64,000 nucleotides of DNA from Xanthomonas sp. AM6 (GTDB taxonomy: Bacteria > Pseudomonadota > Gammaproteobacteria > Xanthomonadales > Xanthomonadaceae): the NCBI RefSeq assembly GCF_025665335.1, contig NZ_CP106869.1, positions 1,080,501 to 1,144,500 on the forward strand, read 5' to 3'. The stretch's first letter is position 1; every line of letters begins with the position of its first letter. Below, in pieces: positions 57,377 to 64,000 of the stretch. A program made the translations under genes and the position numbers. Below the pieces are notes generated by a model. The model had not been told where the DNA came from. It searched no databases and saw only the letters and a list, made by a program, of their open reading frames with translations.

Positions 57377-58078
57377 TCATGCGTCCGCCTCCGGCCCGCG
57401 CTGGCGCCGCACCAGCCATTCGGACAGCAGCAGCGCGGCCAGCGAGATCGCCAGCGCCACCGCCGCCAGTCGCCAGATCCCGGCTTCGCCGCCGGGCACC
57501 TGCAGCAGGCCGTAGATCGCCGCCGACAGGGTCTGGGTTTCCCCCGGAATGTTCGATACGAAGGTGATGGTGGCGCCGAATTCGCCCAGCGCTTTGGCGA
57601 AGGCGAGTGCGGTGCCGGCGACCAGCCCCGGCCAGGCCAGCGGCAGGGTGATGCTGAAGAACACCCGCCATGGCCCGGCGCCGAGCGTGGCCGCGGCCGC
57701 CTCCAGGCGCCGGTCGGTGGACTCCAGCGCCAGGCGGATCGCGCGCACCATCAGCGGGAATCCCATCACCGCGCTGGCCAGTGCCGCGCCGGTCCAGCGG
57801 AACGCGACCTGCACGCCCAGATGCTCCAGCAGCCAGGCGCCGACCGGCCCGCGCGTGCCGAACACGATCAACAGCACGTAACCGGTGACCACCGGCGGCA
57901 TCACCAGCGGCAGGTGCAGCAACGCATCCAGCAGCGACTTGCCGGGAAAACGGCGCCGCGCCAGCAGCCAGCCGCAGGCCACGCCGAACGGCAGGCTGCC
58001 CAGCGCCGCGACCAGCGCGACCTTGACGCTGAGCGCGATCGCGGTGAGTTCCTGCGGGGTGAAGGCGAACAACGGCAA
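57377..58078 (-). CDS. modB: Molybdate ABC transporter permease
   Basis: A 233-residue membrane permease with five to six TM segments, including VKVALVAALGSLPFGVACGW and LPLVMPPVVTGYVLLIVFGT. The ABC-coupling EAA-type loop reads EAAAATLGAGPWRVFFSITL. No ATG fits; the start is taken as the TTG at 58078 (another TTG is at 58072), giving LPLFAFTPQELTAIALSVKV. It begins a few bases before the modA stop would end, so coupling to modA translation is likely. Confidence 0.88.
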   Translation of the reverse strand: MPLFAFTPQELTAIALSVKVALVAALGSLPFGVACGWLLARRRFPGKSLLDALLHLPLVMPPVVTGYVLLIVFGTRGPVGAWLLEHLGVQVAFRWTGAALASAVMGFPLMVRAIRLALESTDRRLEAAAATLGAGPWRVFFSITLPLAWPGLVAGTALAFAKALGEFGATITFVSNIPGETQTLSAAIYGLLQVPGGEAGIWRLAAVALAISLAALLLSEWLVRRQRGPEADA

Positions 58079-58082
58079 GGGC

Positions 58083-58859
58083 TCAGGGCGCGAGCGAGAA
58101 ACCGCGGCGCTGGAAGATCGCCTGCGCAGGCTTCGTACCCAGCCAGCGCACGAAGCCGGCCGCGGCCGGATGCCTGCTCGCGCGCAGCGCCGCCACCGGA
58201 TACACGATCGGCGCGTGGCTGTCGGCGGGGAACACCGCCACCACCCGCACCTTCGGTTCGGCCTTGGCATCGGAGCCGTAGACGATGCCCAGCGGCGCTT
58301 CGCCGCGCGCGACCAGCATCAGCGCGGCGCGCACGCTGTCCGATTCGGCCAGGCGCGCCTGCACGCCGTCCCACTGGCCGAGCTTGCGCAGCGCGGCGCG
58401 CGCGTACTTGCCGGCCGGCACGCTGTTGGTCTGGCCGACCGCAAGCCGGCCTTGCGTGCCGAGCGCGGCGGCGAGCGCGCCGGGCGTGCGCAGATCGACC
58501 TTGGCGGCGCTGGACGCCGGTGCGACCAGCACCAGCGTGTTGCCCAGAAGATTGCGCCGCTGCGCCGGGTCGACGAGCTGGCGCTGTTGCAGGTAGTCCA
58601 TCCATTCCAGGTCGGCGGAGACGAACACGTCCGCCGGCGCGCCCTGTTCCAGCTGCCGCGCCAGCGCCGAGCTGGCCGCGTACGACACCTGCACCGGCGT
58701 GCCGCTGGACTGCTGGTAGGCCGCGGCGGCCTCGTCCAGCGATTCCTTCAGGCTGGCGGCGGCGAACACGGTCAACGGCGCCTGCGCCAGGGCCGGCGGC
58801 ATCGCCATGGCGACGGTGAGCGAGAGCAGGTACAGCAGGCTGCGAAGCGTACGGGACAT
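58083..58859 (-). CDS. modA: Molybdate-binding periplasmic protein
   Basis: A 258-residue substrate-binding protein: signal peptide ending ...PPALAQA near residue 27, then [20 protein letters not shown] with the serine that contacts molybdate, [16 protein letters not shown], and [24 protein letters not shown] lies eight bases before the ATG. First gene of modABC. Confidence 0.94.
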   Translation of the reverse strand: MSRTLRSLLYLLSLTVAMAMPPALAQAPLTVFAAASLKESLDEAAAAYQQSSGTPVQVSYAASSALARQLEQGAPADVFVSADLEWMDYLQQRQLVDPAQRRNLLGNTLVLVAPASSAAKVDLRTPGALAAALGTQGRLAVGQTNSVPAGKYARAALRKLGQWDGVQARLAESDSVRAALMLVARGEAPLGIVYGSDAKAEPKVRVVAVFPADSHAPIVYPVAALRASRHPAAAGFVRWLGTKPAQAIFQRRGFSLAP

Positions 58860-58975
58860 GGGGGATGCTCCGGGGACATCAGGGAAACGGCCGGCGATCG
58901 CGGATCTGGCGCACGCAGCGCAGGCCGCTGGTGCTGCAGCGCGAACGCGCGGCGCATGTCCGCATCCTAACGCCT

Positions 58976-59809
58976 TCAGCGTGGCGCGGCGTGCAGATCG
59001 TCGGTGCGGCCGGCCTGGATGTTGGCGCGCACCGAGGGCTGCATCAGCCGCGGCGCGGCCAGCGTCGCATCGCGCGCCTGGCGCAGCGCGACGAACGCGG
59101 CTTCGTCGACGCCGTCGCGCACGTGGATGTTGCCGCGGCGCTGCGCACCGATGCTGGTTTCGCAGGCGACCGCGCGGCCGCCGGCGCCGTAGTCGTGGCA
59201 GACGAACACGCGGGTGGATTCGGGCAGCGCGTAGAGCCTGTGGATCGAACGGAACAGCGTCGCCGCGTTGCCGCCGGGGAAATCGCAGCGCGCGGTGCCG
59301 CTGTCGGGCATGAACAGCGAATCGCCGGGGAACAGCGCATCGCCGATCAGGTAGGCGATGCTGTCGTCGGTATGCCCGGGCACCGCGATCACCTGCGCGG
59401 CCAGCGTGCCGATCGCGAAGCGCTCGCCGTCGGCGAACAGATGGTCGAAGCCGCAGCGCGTGTCGCCGCTGTCCGCGGCCAGGCCGAACTGCGGCGCGAA
59501 GCGCGCGCGTACCTGGCGGATGCCGGCGCCGATCGCCAGCGTCGCCTGCGGCCAGCGCCGCTTGAACCACTGCGCGGCGGAGACATGGTCGGCATGCGCG
59601 TGGGTTTCCAGGATCCAGCGCAACTGCAGGCCGCGCGCGTCCAGCCGCTCGGCCAGGCCTTGCGCCGGCGCGTCGCGCAGCGCGGCGGTGTCCGCATCGA
59701 AGTCCAGCACCGGGTCGATCACCGCGGCGTCGTGGCCGTCTTCGACCAGATAGCTCCAGGTGCCGGACCCGGCGTGGTGGAAGGGGTGGACGTTGGGAAC
59801 CTGGCTCAT
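58976..59809 (-). CDS. blh: Blh-like metallo-beta-lactamase fold persulfide dioxygenase
   Basis: A 277-residue MBL-fold protein with [14 protein letters not shown] carrying THAHADH at 69-75, [16 protein letters not shown] and the ETHE1/Blh-type [20 protein letters not shown] and HDYGAGGR blocks. ETHE1-like enzymes oxidise glutathione persulfide to sulfite using one iron. Its start overlaps the stop of the BigR-like repressor by four bases, the BigR-Blh pairing known from Xylella and Agrobacterium. It ends a rhodanese-bigR-blh operon. Confidence 0.92.
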   Translation of the reverse strand: MSQVPNVHPFHHAGSGTWSYLVEDGHDAAVIDPVLDFDADTAALRDAPAQGLAERLDARGLQLRWILETHAHADHVSAAQWFKRRWPQATLAIGAGIRQVRARFAPQFGLAADSGDTRCGFDHLFADGERFAIGTLAAQVIAVPGHTDDSIAYLIGDALFPGDSLFMPDSGTARCDFPGGNAATLFRSIHRLYALPESTRVFVCHDYGAGGRAVACETSIGAQRRGNIHVRDGVDEAAFVALRQARDATLAAPRLMQPSVRANIQAGRTDDLHAAPR

Positions 59810-60156
59810 GGTCCTGCCTTGGCGGGTGAGGAAGGGCCGGCGCTGCAGTAGATGCCGTGCAGGGTATCGAGGATGCGCTGCGCCGGGCCGGGGGCCAGCG
59901 AATAGTAGATGGTCTGCCCGTCGCGGCGGGTCTGCACCAGGCCGTCCTCGCGCAGCAGCGCCAGGTGCTGCGACAGCGCCGACTGGCTCAGGTCCAGGCG
60001 CGTGTTGAGCTGGCCCACCGATTGTTCGTGGTCCACCAGCAGGCACAGCAGCAGCAGCCGCTTTTCGTTGCCAAGCGCCTTCAGCAGGCGCGCGGCCTCG
60101 CCGGCATGCGCGCGTATCGCGGCCGGATCCATCGCAGGTTGCAGGCGGCGGGCCAT
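59806..60156 (-). CDS. bigR: BigR-like ArsR-family sulfide/redox repressor
   Basis: A 116-residue winged-helix ArsR repressor. The helix-turn-helix is [20 protein letters not shown] and the wing is [19 protein letters not shown]. Two cysteines, Cys38 in [10 protein letters not shown] and Cys104 in LHGIYCSAG, sit where BigR/SqrR proteins form a disulfide or polysulfide link on oxidation. The ATG at 60156 is used; one at 60132 is possible. It lies five bases behind the rhodanese gene. Confidence 0.9.
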   Translation of the reverse strand: MARRLQPAMDPAAIRAHAGEAARLLKALGNEKRLLLLCLLVDHEQSVGQLNTRLDLSQSALSQHLALLREDGLVQTRRDGQTIYYSLAPGPAQRILDTLHGIYCSAGPSSPAKAGP

Positions 60157-60161
60157 CGCGC

Positions 60162-60524
60162 TCAGAAGGCGACCGGCAGGCCGGCGGCGGTCCAGCCGAG
60201 GAAGCCGCCGCTCAGCGAGCGCACCTGGCTGTAGCCGAGCTGCTGCAGGCTCAGCGCGGCCAGCGTGGAGCGGCCGCCGCTGGCGCAGTACAGCAGGATC
60301 GGCTGGTCGCGGCGGGCCAGCGCCGGATCGGCGTCCAGGCGGAATTCGAGGATGCCGCGCGGGATGTTGATCGCGTTGGGCAGGTGGCCGACGGCGAATT
60401 CGCCGGGTTCGCGCACGTCGATGATCCATTCGCCGGGCAGCGGCGTGGCGGCGGCATCGGTGGCGACTTCCTGGATCTGCGGGCGCGCCCGTTCGACCAG
60501 GGCGTGGGCGGAGGAATGGGGCAT
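60162..60524 (-). CDS. Rhodanese-like sulfurtransferase
   Basis: A 120-residue single rhodanese domain with WIIDVREPGEFAVGHLPNAI and the catalytic loop LLYCASGGRS, Cys80 being the persulfide-carrying residue. It heads the operon with bigR and blh, so it probably moves sulfane sulfur between thiosulfate, glutathione persulfide and sulfite. Small size suggests a stand-alone sulfur carrier. Confidence 0.93.
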   Translation of the reverse strand: MPHSSAHALVERARPQIQEVATDAAATPLPGEWIIDVREPGEFAVGHLPNAINIPRGILEFRLDADPALARRDQPILLYCASGGRSTLAALSLQQLGYSQVRSLSGGFLGWTAAGLPVAF

Positions 60525-60550
60525 GGGGGGCTCCGGTGATGGCAGTGCCT

Positions 60551-60580
60551 ATAATATCAGCCTGCTCTAATATAAAAAAT
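60551..60580. promoter_or_regulatory. AT-rich candidate BigR operator/promoter
   Basis: A 30-base AT-rich island in GC-rich surroundings holds two TAATAT words, at 60552-60557 and 60568-60573, 16 bases apart, ending in TAAAAAAT. It lies 27-56 bases before the rhodanese start. BigR-type repressors bind AT-rich sites at their own promoters. Confidence 0.5.
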
Positions 60581-60740
60581 CGCGATTCATCTGGCGGCCA
60601 TCTCTGTCCGCTGCGTCGACCGGCGTCGACCGGCGTCGATCGAACAGCGCGGCCTGGACGTCGATGCGCATGCGCGTCCACGCGGTCTTTGCGGCCTGGG
60701 CGTAGAGTCGGCACTCCGTTATCGACGTCCTGGACACCTC

Positions 60741-61220
60741 ATGAGCATCGGCGATCCGATCCGCGTCACCCTCGAACAGGAGGCGGACTTCGCGTTCCGC
60801 ATCCAGTTCGACGAAACCGACCTGGCGCCGTGGCTGGGCGACGAGACCGCGCCGCTGGGCCACGAGCGCGGGCCCAATCCCTCGCGCATCCTGCTGGCCA
60901 GCATCGCCAACTGCCTGGCCGCCAGCCTGCTGTTCGCGATGCGCAAGTTCAAGAACGATCCGGTCGGCGTGGTCGCGCACATCACCGCCACGCCGATGCG
61001 CAACGCGGAGGGCTTCTGGCGCATTCCGCAGGCGTCGGTGGAACTGCAGTTGCCCGACGGCAACCAGGACTACCAGCAGCTGCAGCGCATCCTCGACCAG
61101 TTCGAGCAGTTCTGCGTGGTCACCCAGAGCGTGCGCCAGGGCATCGACGTGCAGGTCACGGTCAAGGACGCGCACGGCAATGTCCTGCTTGGCGACAAGA
61201 GCATCGAGGCCGGCGCGTGA
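60741..61220 (+). CDS. OsmC-family peroxidase-like protein
   Basis: A 159-residue OsmC/Ohr-fold protein. ILLASIANCLAASLLFAMRK contains Cys58 and FEQFCVVTQSVRQGIDV contains Cys125, the two redox cysteines of the family. RGPNPSRILLAS is typical of the OsmC subgroup rather than Ohr. It likely reduces organic hydroperoxides with thiols. It is divergent from the sulfide operon and its stop overlaps the start of trxC. Confidence 0.88.
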   Translation: MSIGDPIRVTLEQEADFAFRIQFDETDLAPWLGDETAPLGHERGPNPSRILLASIANCLAASLLFAMRKFKNDPVGVVAHITATPMRNAEGFWRIPQASVELQLPDGNQDYQQLQRILDQFEQFCVVTQSVRQGIDVQVTVKDAHGNVLLGDKSIEAGA

Positions 61221-61654
61221 GCGAGCCGCTGCATATCGCCTGCCCGCACTGCCAGGCGCTGAACCGGGTGCCGGGCGAGCGCCTGGCGGCGGCGCCGCAA
61301 TGCGGGCGGTGCCACCGCGCGCTGTTCGTCGCCGCGCCGGTGGCGTTGACCGCGGACAACTTCGCCGCCCACGCCGAGCGCAGCGACATCGCGTTGCTGG
61401 TGGACTTCTGGGCGCCGTGGTGCGGGCCGTGCCGGACCATGGCGCCGCAGTTCGAGGCCGCCGCCGCGCAACTGGAGCCGCGCCTGCGCCTGGGCAAGCT
61501 GGATACCGAGGCGCAGCCGGCGCTGGCGGCCCGCTTCGGCATCCGCAGCATTCCGACCCTGGCCTTGCTGCGGCACGGCCGCGAACTGGCGCGGCAGAGT
61601 GGCGCGATCGGTACCGCCGACATCGTGCGCTGGGCGCGGGCGCACGCCGGCTAG
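61217..61654 (+). CDS. trxC: Thioredoxin 2 (zinc-binding)
   Basis: A 145-residue thioredoxin with an N-terminal zinc ribbon, CPHC at 9-12 and CGRC at 29-32, before the thioredoxin domain with the active site WCGPC (Cys69, Cys72) and the cis-proline loop RSIPTLALLRHG. The start is a GTG in a GTGA overlap with the OsmC-like gene, so the peroxidase and its probable reductant are co-translated. Confidence 0.93.
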   Translation: MSEPLHIACPHCQALNRVPGERLAAAPQCGRCHRALFVAAPVALTADNFAAHAERSDIALLVDFWAPWCGPCRTMAPQFEAAAAQLEPRLRLGKLDTEAQPALAARFGIRSIPTLALLRHGRELARQSGAIGTADIVRWARAHAG

Positions 61655-61689
61655 CTTTCCCGGCGAACCCCGGCTCTTCGCCGAACTCC

Positions 61690-61756
61690 TGTAGGAGCGG
61701 CTTCAGCCGCGACTCGGCTCTACCGGTAAAGCGTCGCGGCTGAAGCCGCTCCTACA
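61690..61756. repeat. REP twin palindrome (CGGC-core subfamily)
   Basis: TGTAGGAGCGGCTTCAGCCG leads the left arm and GGCTGAAGCCGCTCCTACA ends the right arm. They are inverted around a short centre with CTACCGGTAAAG. Lies between the convergent trxC and nuclease genes, where it may also end transcripts. Confidence 0.9.
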
Positions 61757-61824
61757 GCGGCGGCGGCTCGCGAAATCAAGGCAGCCGGCTTGCCAGCAGC
61801 GCGCACGCCGCGCCGCGGCCGCGA

Positions 61825-62637
61825 TTACTTGCCCAGCGCGGCGTTCAGCGTCACGGCGAGATCCGCGCCGGCCTGGCGCAGCTGCGCCTCGGCGACCGGG
61901 CGCCAGGTCGCCACGTAGTCCGCCGGCAGCTTGGCGCCGGGTGGGTAGAAGCCCGGGCGCAGCATGATCCGGCACGAGGCTTCGGCCCAGGCCGCGGCCG
62001 GCGGCGGCAGCGTGCTGCCCGCAGGCGACGGCGCCGGCAGCGGCTGCGCCTGCAACTGCGCCAGGTAGTGCGCCTCGTCCAGGCCGCGGCTGCGCAGCAG
62101 GCCGCTGTCCCACAGCGAATGCAGGTTGCTGCCCTTGCCCTCGAACTGGATCTGGAACGTGTTGCCGCCCTTGTCGCCGGCGTAGCCGGCGTGCAGCGGC
62201 TGCTGGATGTCGCCGGCGAAATGCACCACGAACTTCAGCGCCTGGGCGCGCGCCGCCTGCGGCTGGCTGCGGTCGGCCAGGATCGCGGCCTGGCGGCGCA
62301 GCGCTTCCACCGCGCAGTTGCCGTCGGGACAGTCGCGGGTCTGCTCGTAGTGGCACTTGTCTTCGCCGAGGTTGACGTAGTGCCAGGGGCCGGTGCGCTT
62401 GCCCAGGTCCGGGTCGTGCTCGCGCAGCTGGTCGGCCCAGTTGGCGACGCCGGCCAGGGTCGGCTCGGGTTCGCCCTGCAGCAGTTGCTGGACCTGCGCG
62501 CGCGCCTGCGGGGTGAGTTGCGCGTCGGCCAGGTCGGCGACCAGGCGATGGCCCAGCGGGCCCCAGGCGAAGGCGGCGGACGGCGCGCCGGCCATTGCCG
62601 CGGCGAGCGCGGCGGAAACGAAGAGGGAGGATTTCAT
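61825..62637 (-). CDS. S1/P1-type secreted nuclease
   Basis: A 270-residue protein with a signal peptide cleaved before WGPLGHRLVADLADAQLTPQ. The N-terminal Trp and following His are the first zinc ligands of the S1/P1 family. Further ligand motifs are VANWADQLR, GPWHYVNL, KFVVHFAGDIQQPLHAG and GNTFQIQFEGKGSNLHSLWD. It is therefore probably a three-zinc single-strand nuclease or 3'-nucleotidase acting outside the cytoplasm. Confidence 0.92.
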   Translation of the reverse strand: MKSSLFVSAALAAAMAGAPSAAFAWGPLGHRLVADLADAQLTPQARAQVQQLLQGEPEPTLAGVANWADQLREHDPDLGKRTGPWHYVNLGEDKCHYEQTRDCPDGNCAVEALRRQAAILADRSQPQAARAQALKFVVHFAGDIQQPLHAGYAGDKGGNTFQIQFEGKGSNLHSLWDSGLLRSRGLDEAHYLAQLQAQPLPAPSPAGSTLPPPAAAWAEASCRIMLRPGFYPPGAKLPADYVATWRPVAEAQLRQAGADLAVTLNAALGK

Positions 62638-62743
62638 GGCGCCGATTCTAGCCGTCGCCGATGACAGCGCCGCGGCCGCGGCGCTGCGCCGTTGCGCATC
62701 CGCTAAGCCTCGCCGGCATCGACGAGGCGGCGGACGCGGCGGA

Positions 62744-63364
62744 TCAGAAGTACATCATGTAGGCGACGCCGTAGGTGATCGGATCGAGCTTGGCTTCGCC
62801 GAGCTTGCCACTGTTCACTTCCACGTCGCTGCGCATGCTGGTCCAGCGCGCGTCCACGCGCAGCGCGCTGCGCTCGCCGACGGCGAAGTCCACGCCGGCA
62901 TGCACCGCCGGGCCGAAGCTGTCCTTGAACTTGACGTCGTCTCGGGCGAACGCGCCCTTGCCGTCGGCGCCCAGGAACGTGGTGTAGTTGAGGCCGACGC
63001 CGACGAACGGAGAGATGTCGCCGTTGCCGTTGAAGTGGTACTGCAGCGAGAACGTCGGCGACAGCGCCCAGGCGCGGCCGACATCGCCGCCCTGTTCCAG
63101 GCCGATCTTCTGCTGCCCGACCAGGGTCTGGATCTCCAGGCCGAGGTTGCCGCGGAAGAAGTATTCGTAGCTGAACGAGAGCGCCGGGGCGGTGTCGGCG
63201 CTGAAGCGCTGGTCGCTGCCGGTCAGGGTGCCGTTGGAGGACGCAGGCACCATGCCGTGGATGCCGTAGCTGGTGGTGTAGTGGCCGGCCGACTGTGCGG
63301 CGGCGGGCAGGGCGACGGCAGCGAGGGCGGCGACGGCGAGACGGCGGAACAGGCGTGGCTTCAT
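62744..63364 (-). CDS. OmpW-family outer-membrane protein (first copy)
   Basis: A 206-residue eight-strand barrel protein. The signal peptide ends ...ALPAAAQSAG, followed by strands such as LSFSYEYFFRGNLGLEIQTL, FSLQYHFNGNGDISPFVGVG, LNYTTFLG and the terminal DPITYGVAYMMYF with C-terminal Phe. OmpW barrels carry small hydrophobic molecules. The start is the ATG at 63364. A paralogue lies directly upstream on the same strand. Confidence 0.92.
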   Translation of the reverse strand: MKPRLFRRLAVAALAAVALPAAAQSAGHYTTSYGIHGMVPASSNGTLTGSDQRFSADTAPALSFSYEYFFRGNLGLEIQTLVGQQKIGLEQGGDVGRAWALSPTFSLQYHFNGNGDISPFVGVGLNYTTFLGADGKGAFARDDVKFKDSFGPAVHAGVDFAVGERSALRVDARWTSMRSDVEVNSGKLGEAKLDPITYGVAYMMYF

Positions 63365-63482
63365 TGGGGACCCCGGTGGACGACGAATGGGCGGATGCGA
63401 ATCCCAGTGTCGGCCCGGCGGCGACCGATCCACATCCTTGTGGAGCGTAGTCTGCCAGAGAAGCGCGGCGCCCGTGCAGCCC

Positions 63483-64000
63483 TCAGAACTTCATCACGTA
63501 GGCCAGGCCGTACACCAGCGGATCGATCTGCGCGGTGCCCATGCTGGCGCCGTCGACCTTGACCTTGCTGTCGATGTCGGCCCAGCGCAGGTCCACCCGC
63601 AGCGCCGACGTGTCGGTGAGCGCGACGTCCAGGCCGGCATGCAGCGCCACGCCCCATGAATCCTCGAGCTTGAGCTTGCTGCCGGCCAGCGCGCCGGTGG
63701 TGTCCTCGCTGAAGAAGGTGGTGTAGTTGATGCCGGCGCCGACGAACGGGGACAGCTTGCCGGCGCTGTTGAAGTGGTACTGCAGCGAGACCACCGGCGG
63801 CAGCTGCTTGCTGCTGCCGACCTTGCCGACGCCCTTGACCGCGATGTCGTGCTTGAACGGCAGCGCGGCCAGCACTTCGATGCCCAGGTCCGGGCGCACG
63901 AAGTATTCGAAGGTCACGGTCGGCTTGGTGTCGCTGTCCACGCTCAACGGCAAGGCGCCGCCGGCGAGCTTGCCGTTGTCGGACTTCGGGTTGACCTGGT
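63483..64000 (-). CDS. OmpW-family outer-membrane protein (second copy, cut by window end)
   Basis: Only the C-terminal 172 residues are visible; the reading frame is open to the window edge. It begins at the edge with QVNPKSDNGKLAGGALPLSV, an OmpW N-terminal loop, and continues VTFEYFVRPDLGIEVLAALP, VSLQYHFNSAGKLSPFVGAG, INYTTFFSED and DPLVYGLAYVMKF. It shares several blocks with the neighbour at 62744 but differs elsewhere, so the duplication is old. A TTG at 63953 is internal and not the start. Confidence 0.88.
   Translation of the reverse strand, partial: QVNPKSDNGKLAGGALPLSVDSDTKPTVTFEYFVRPDLGIEVLAALPFKHDIAVKGVGKVGSSKQLPPVVSLQYHFNSAGKLSPFVGAGINYTTFFSEDTTGALAGSKLKLEDSWGVALHAGLDVALTDTSALRVDLRWADIDSKVKVDGASMGTAQIDPLVYGLAYVMKF

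Noticed and set aside
63483-63953. A complete 156-residue protein starting at the TTG at 63953
   Set aside because: The frame stays open with OmpW-type sequence to the window edge, so the gene is truncated by the window and not short.

Overview
The window is GC-rich chromosomal DNA, densely packed with genes and short intergenic gaps. Gene content and order (pilMNOPQ divergent from a class A penicillin-binding protein, rph-rdgB, gmk-rpoZ-spoT, a type B L31 next to gltA, a MoxR/DUF58/VWA cluster) and the many REP-like palindromes and heptamer repeats point to the Xanthomonadaceae, most likely Xanthomonas or a close relative. This is a judgement from protein resemblance and layout, not a database match. 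No phage, insertion sequence, tRNA, rRNA or CRISPR array was seen.

Layout. 70-2737: rdgB, a VOC protein and rph on the minus strand, divergent from yicC. 2784-13485, all minus: one heme-acquisition island, read in transcription order as fecI sigma factor, fecR, a signal-transducing TonB receptor, a soluble hemophilin-like hemophore, a Slam outer-membrane exporter, heme oxygenase, a DUF454 membrane protein, exbB, exbD and tonB. A Fur-like site lies just upstream of fecI. 13874-18040: gmk, rpoZ, spoT and ridA, with a 33-copy heptamer array in front of ridA. 18050-23324: recG, nucleoside hydrolase, rpmE2 and gltA. 23506-27657, minus: a DMP19-family protein, a conserved unknown and ponA. 27876-32836: pilMNOPQ, the inner-membrane platform and secretin of the type IV pilus. 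32995-40109: the MoxR/DUF58/DUF4381/BatA/BatB-TPR/BatD cluster. 40174-44377: fosA, a dicarboxylate/amino-acid symporter and transketolase.

44593-48982, minus: a four-gene operon (DUF3348, DUF802, OmpA/MotB-like, DUF2894). Its central pair looks like an ion-driven 5:2-type membrane motor related in design to MotAB and ZorAB, with a very long repeat-containing cytoplasmic tail. It is the best candidate here for an undescribed system.

49454-55834: an M23 peptidase, an L,D-transpeptidase, an acetyl-CoA hydrolase/transferase-like enzyme, and a blaI-blaR1-like pair whose sensor protease carries a TonB C-terminal domain, followed by a small lipoprotein; a clear dyad operator covers the blaI promoter. 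56046-61654: flavin reductase, modABC, a sulfide/persulfide-response operon (rhodanese, BigR-type repressor, Blh-type metallo-beta-lactamase), then OsmC and trxC. 61825-64000: an S1/P1-like nuclease and two tandem OmpW-type porins, the second cut by the window end.

REP-like twin palindromes fall into two subfamilies. In at least two places a palindrome is framed by opposed heptamer arrays, giving a composite element. Stretches of more than 300 bases without a gene are described as features.
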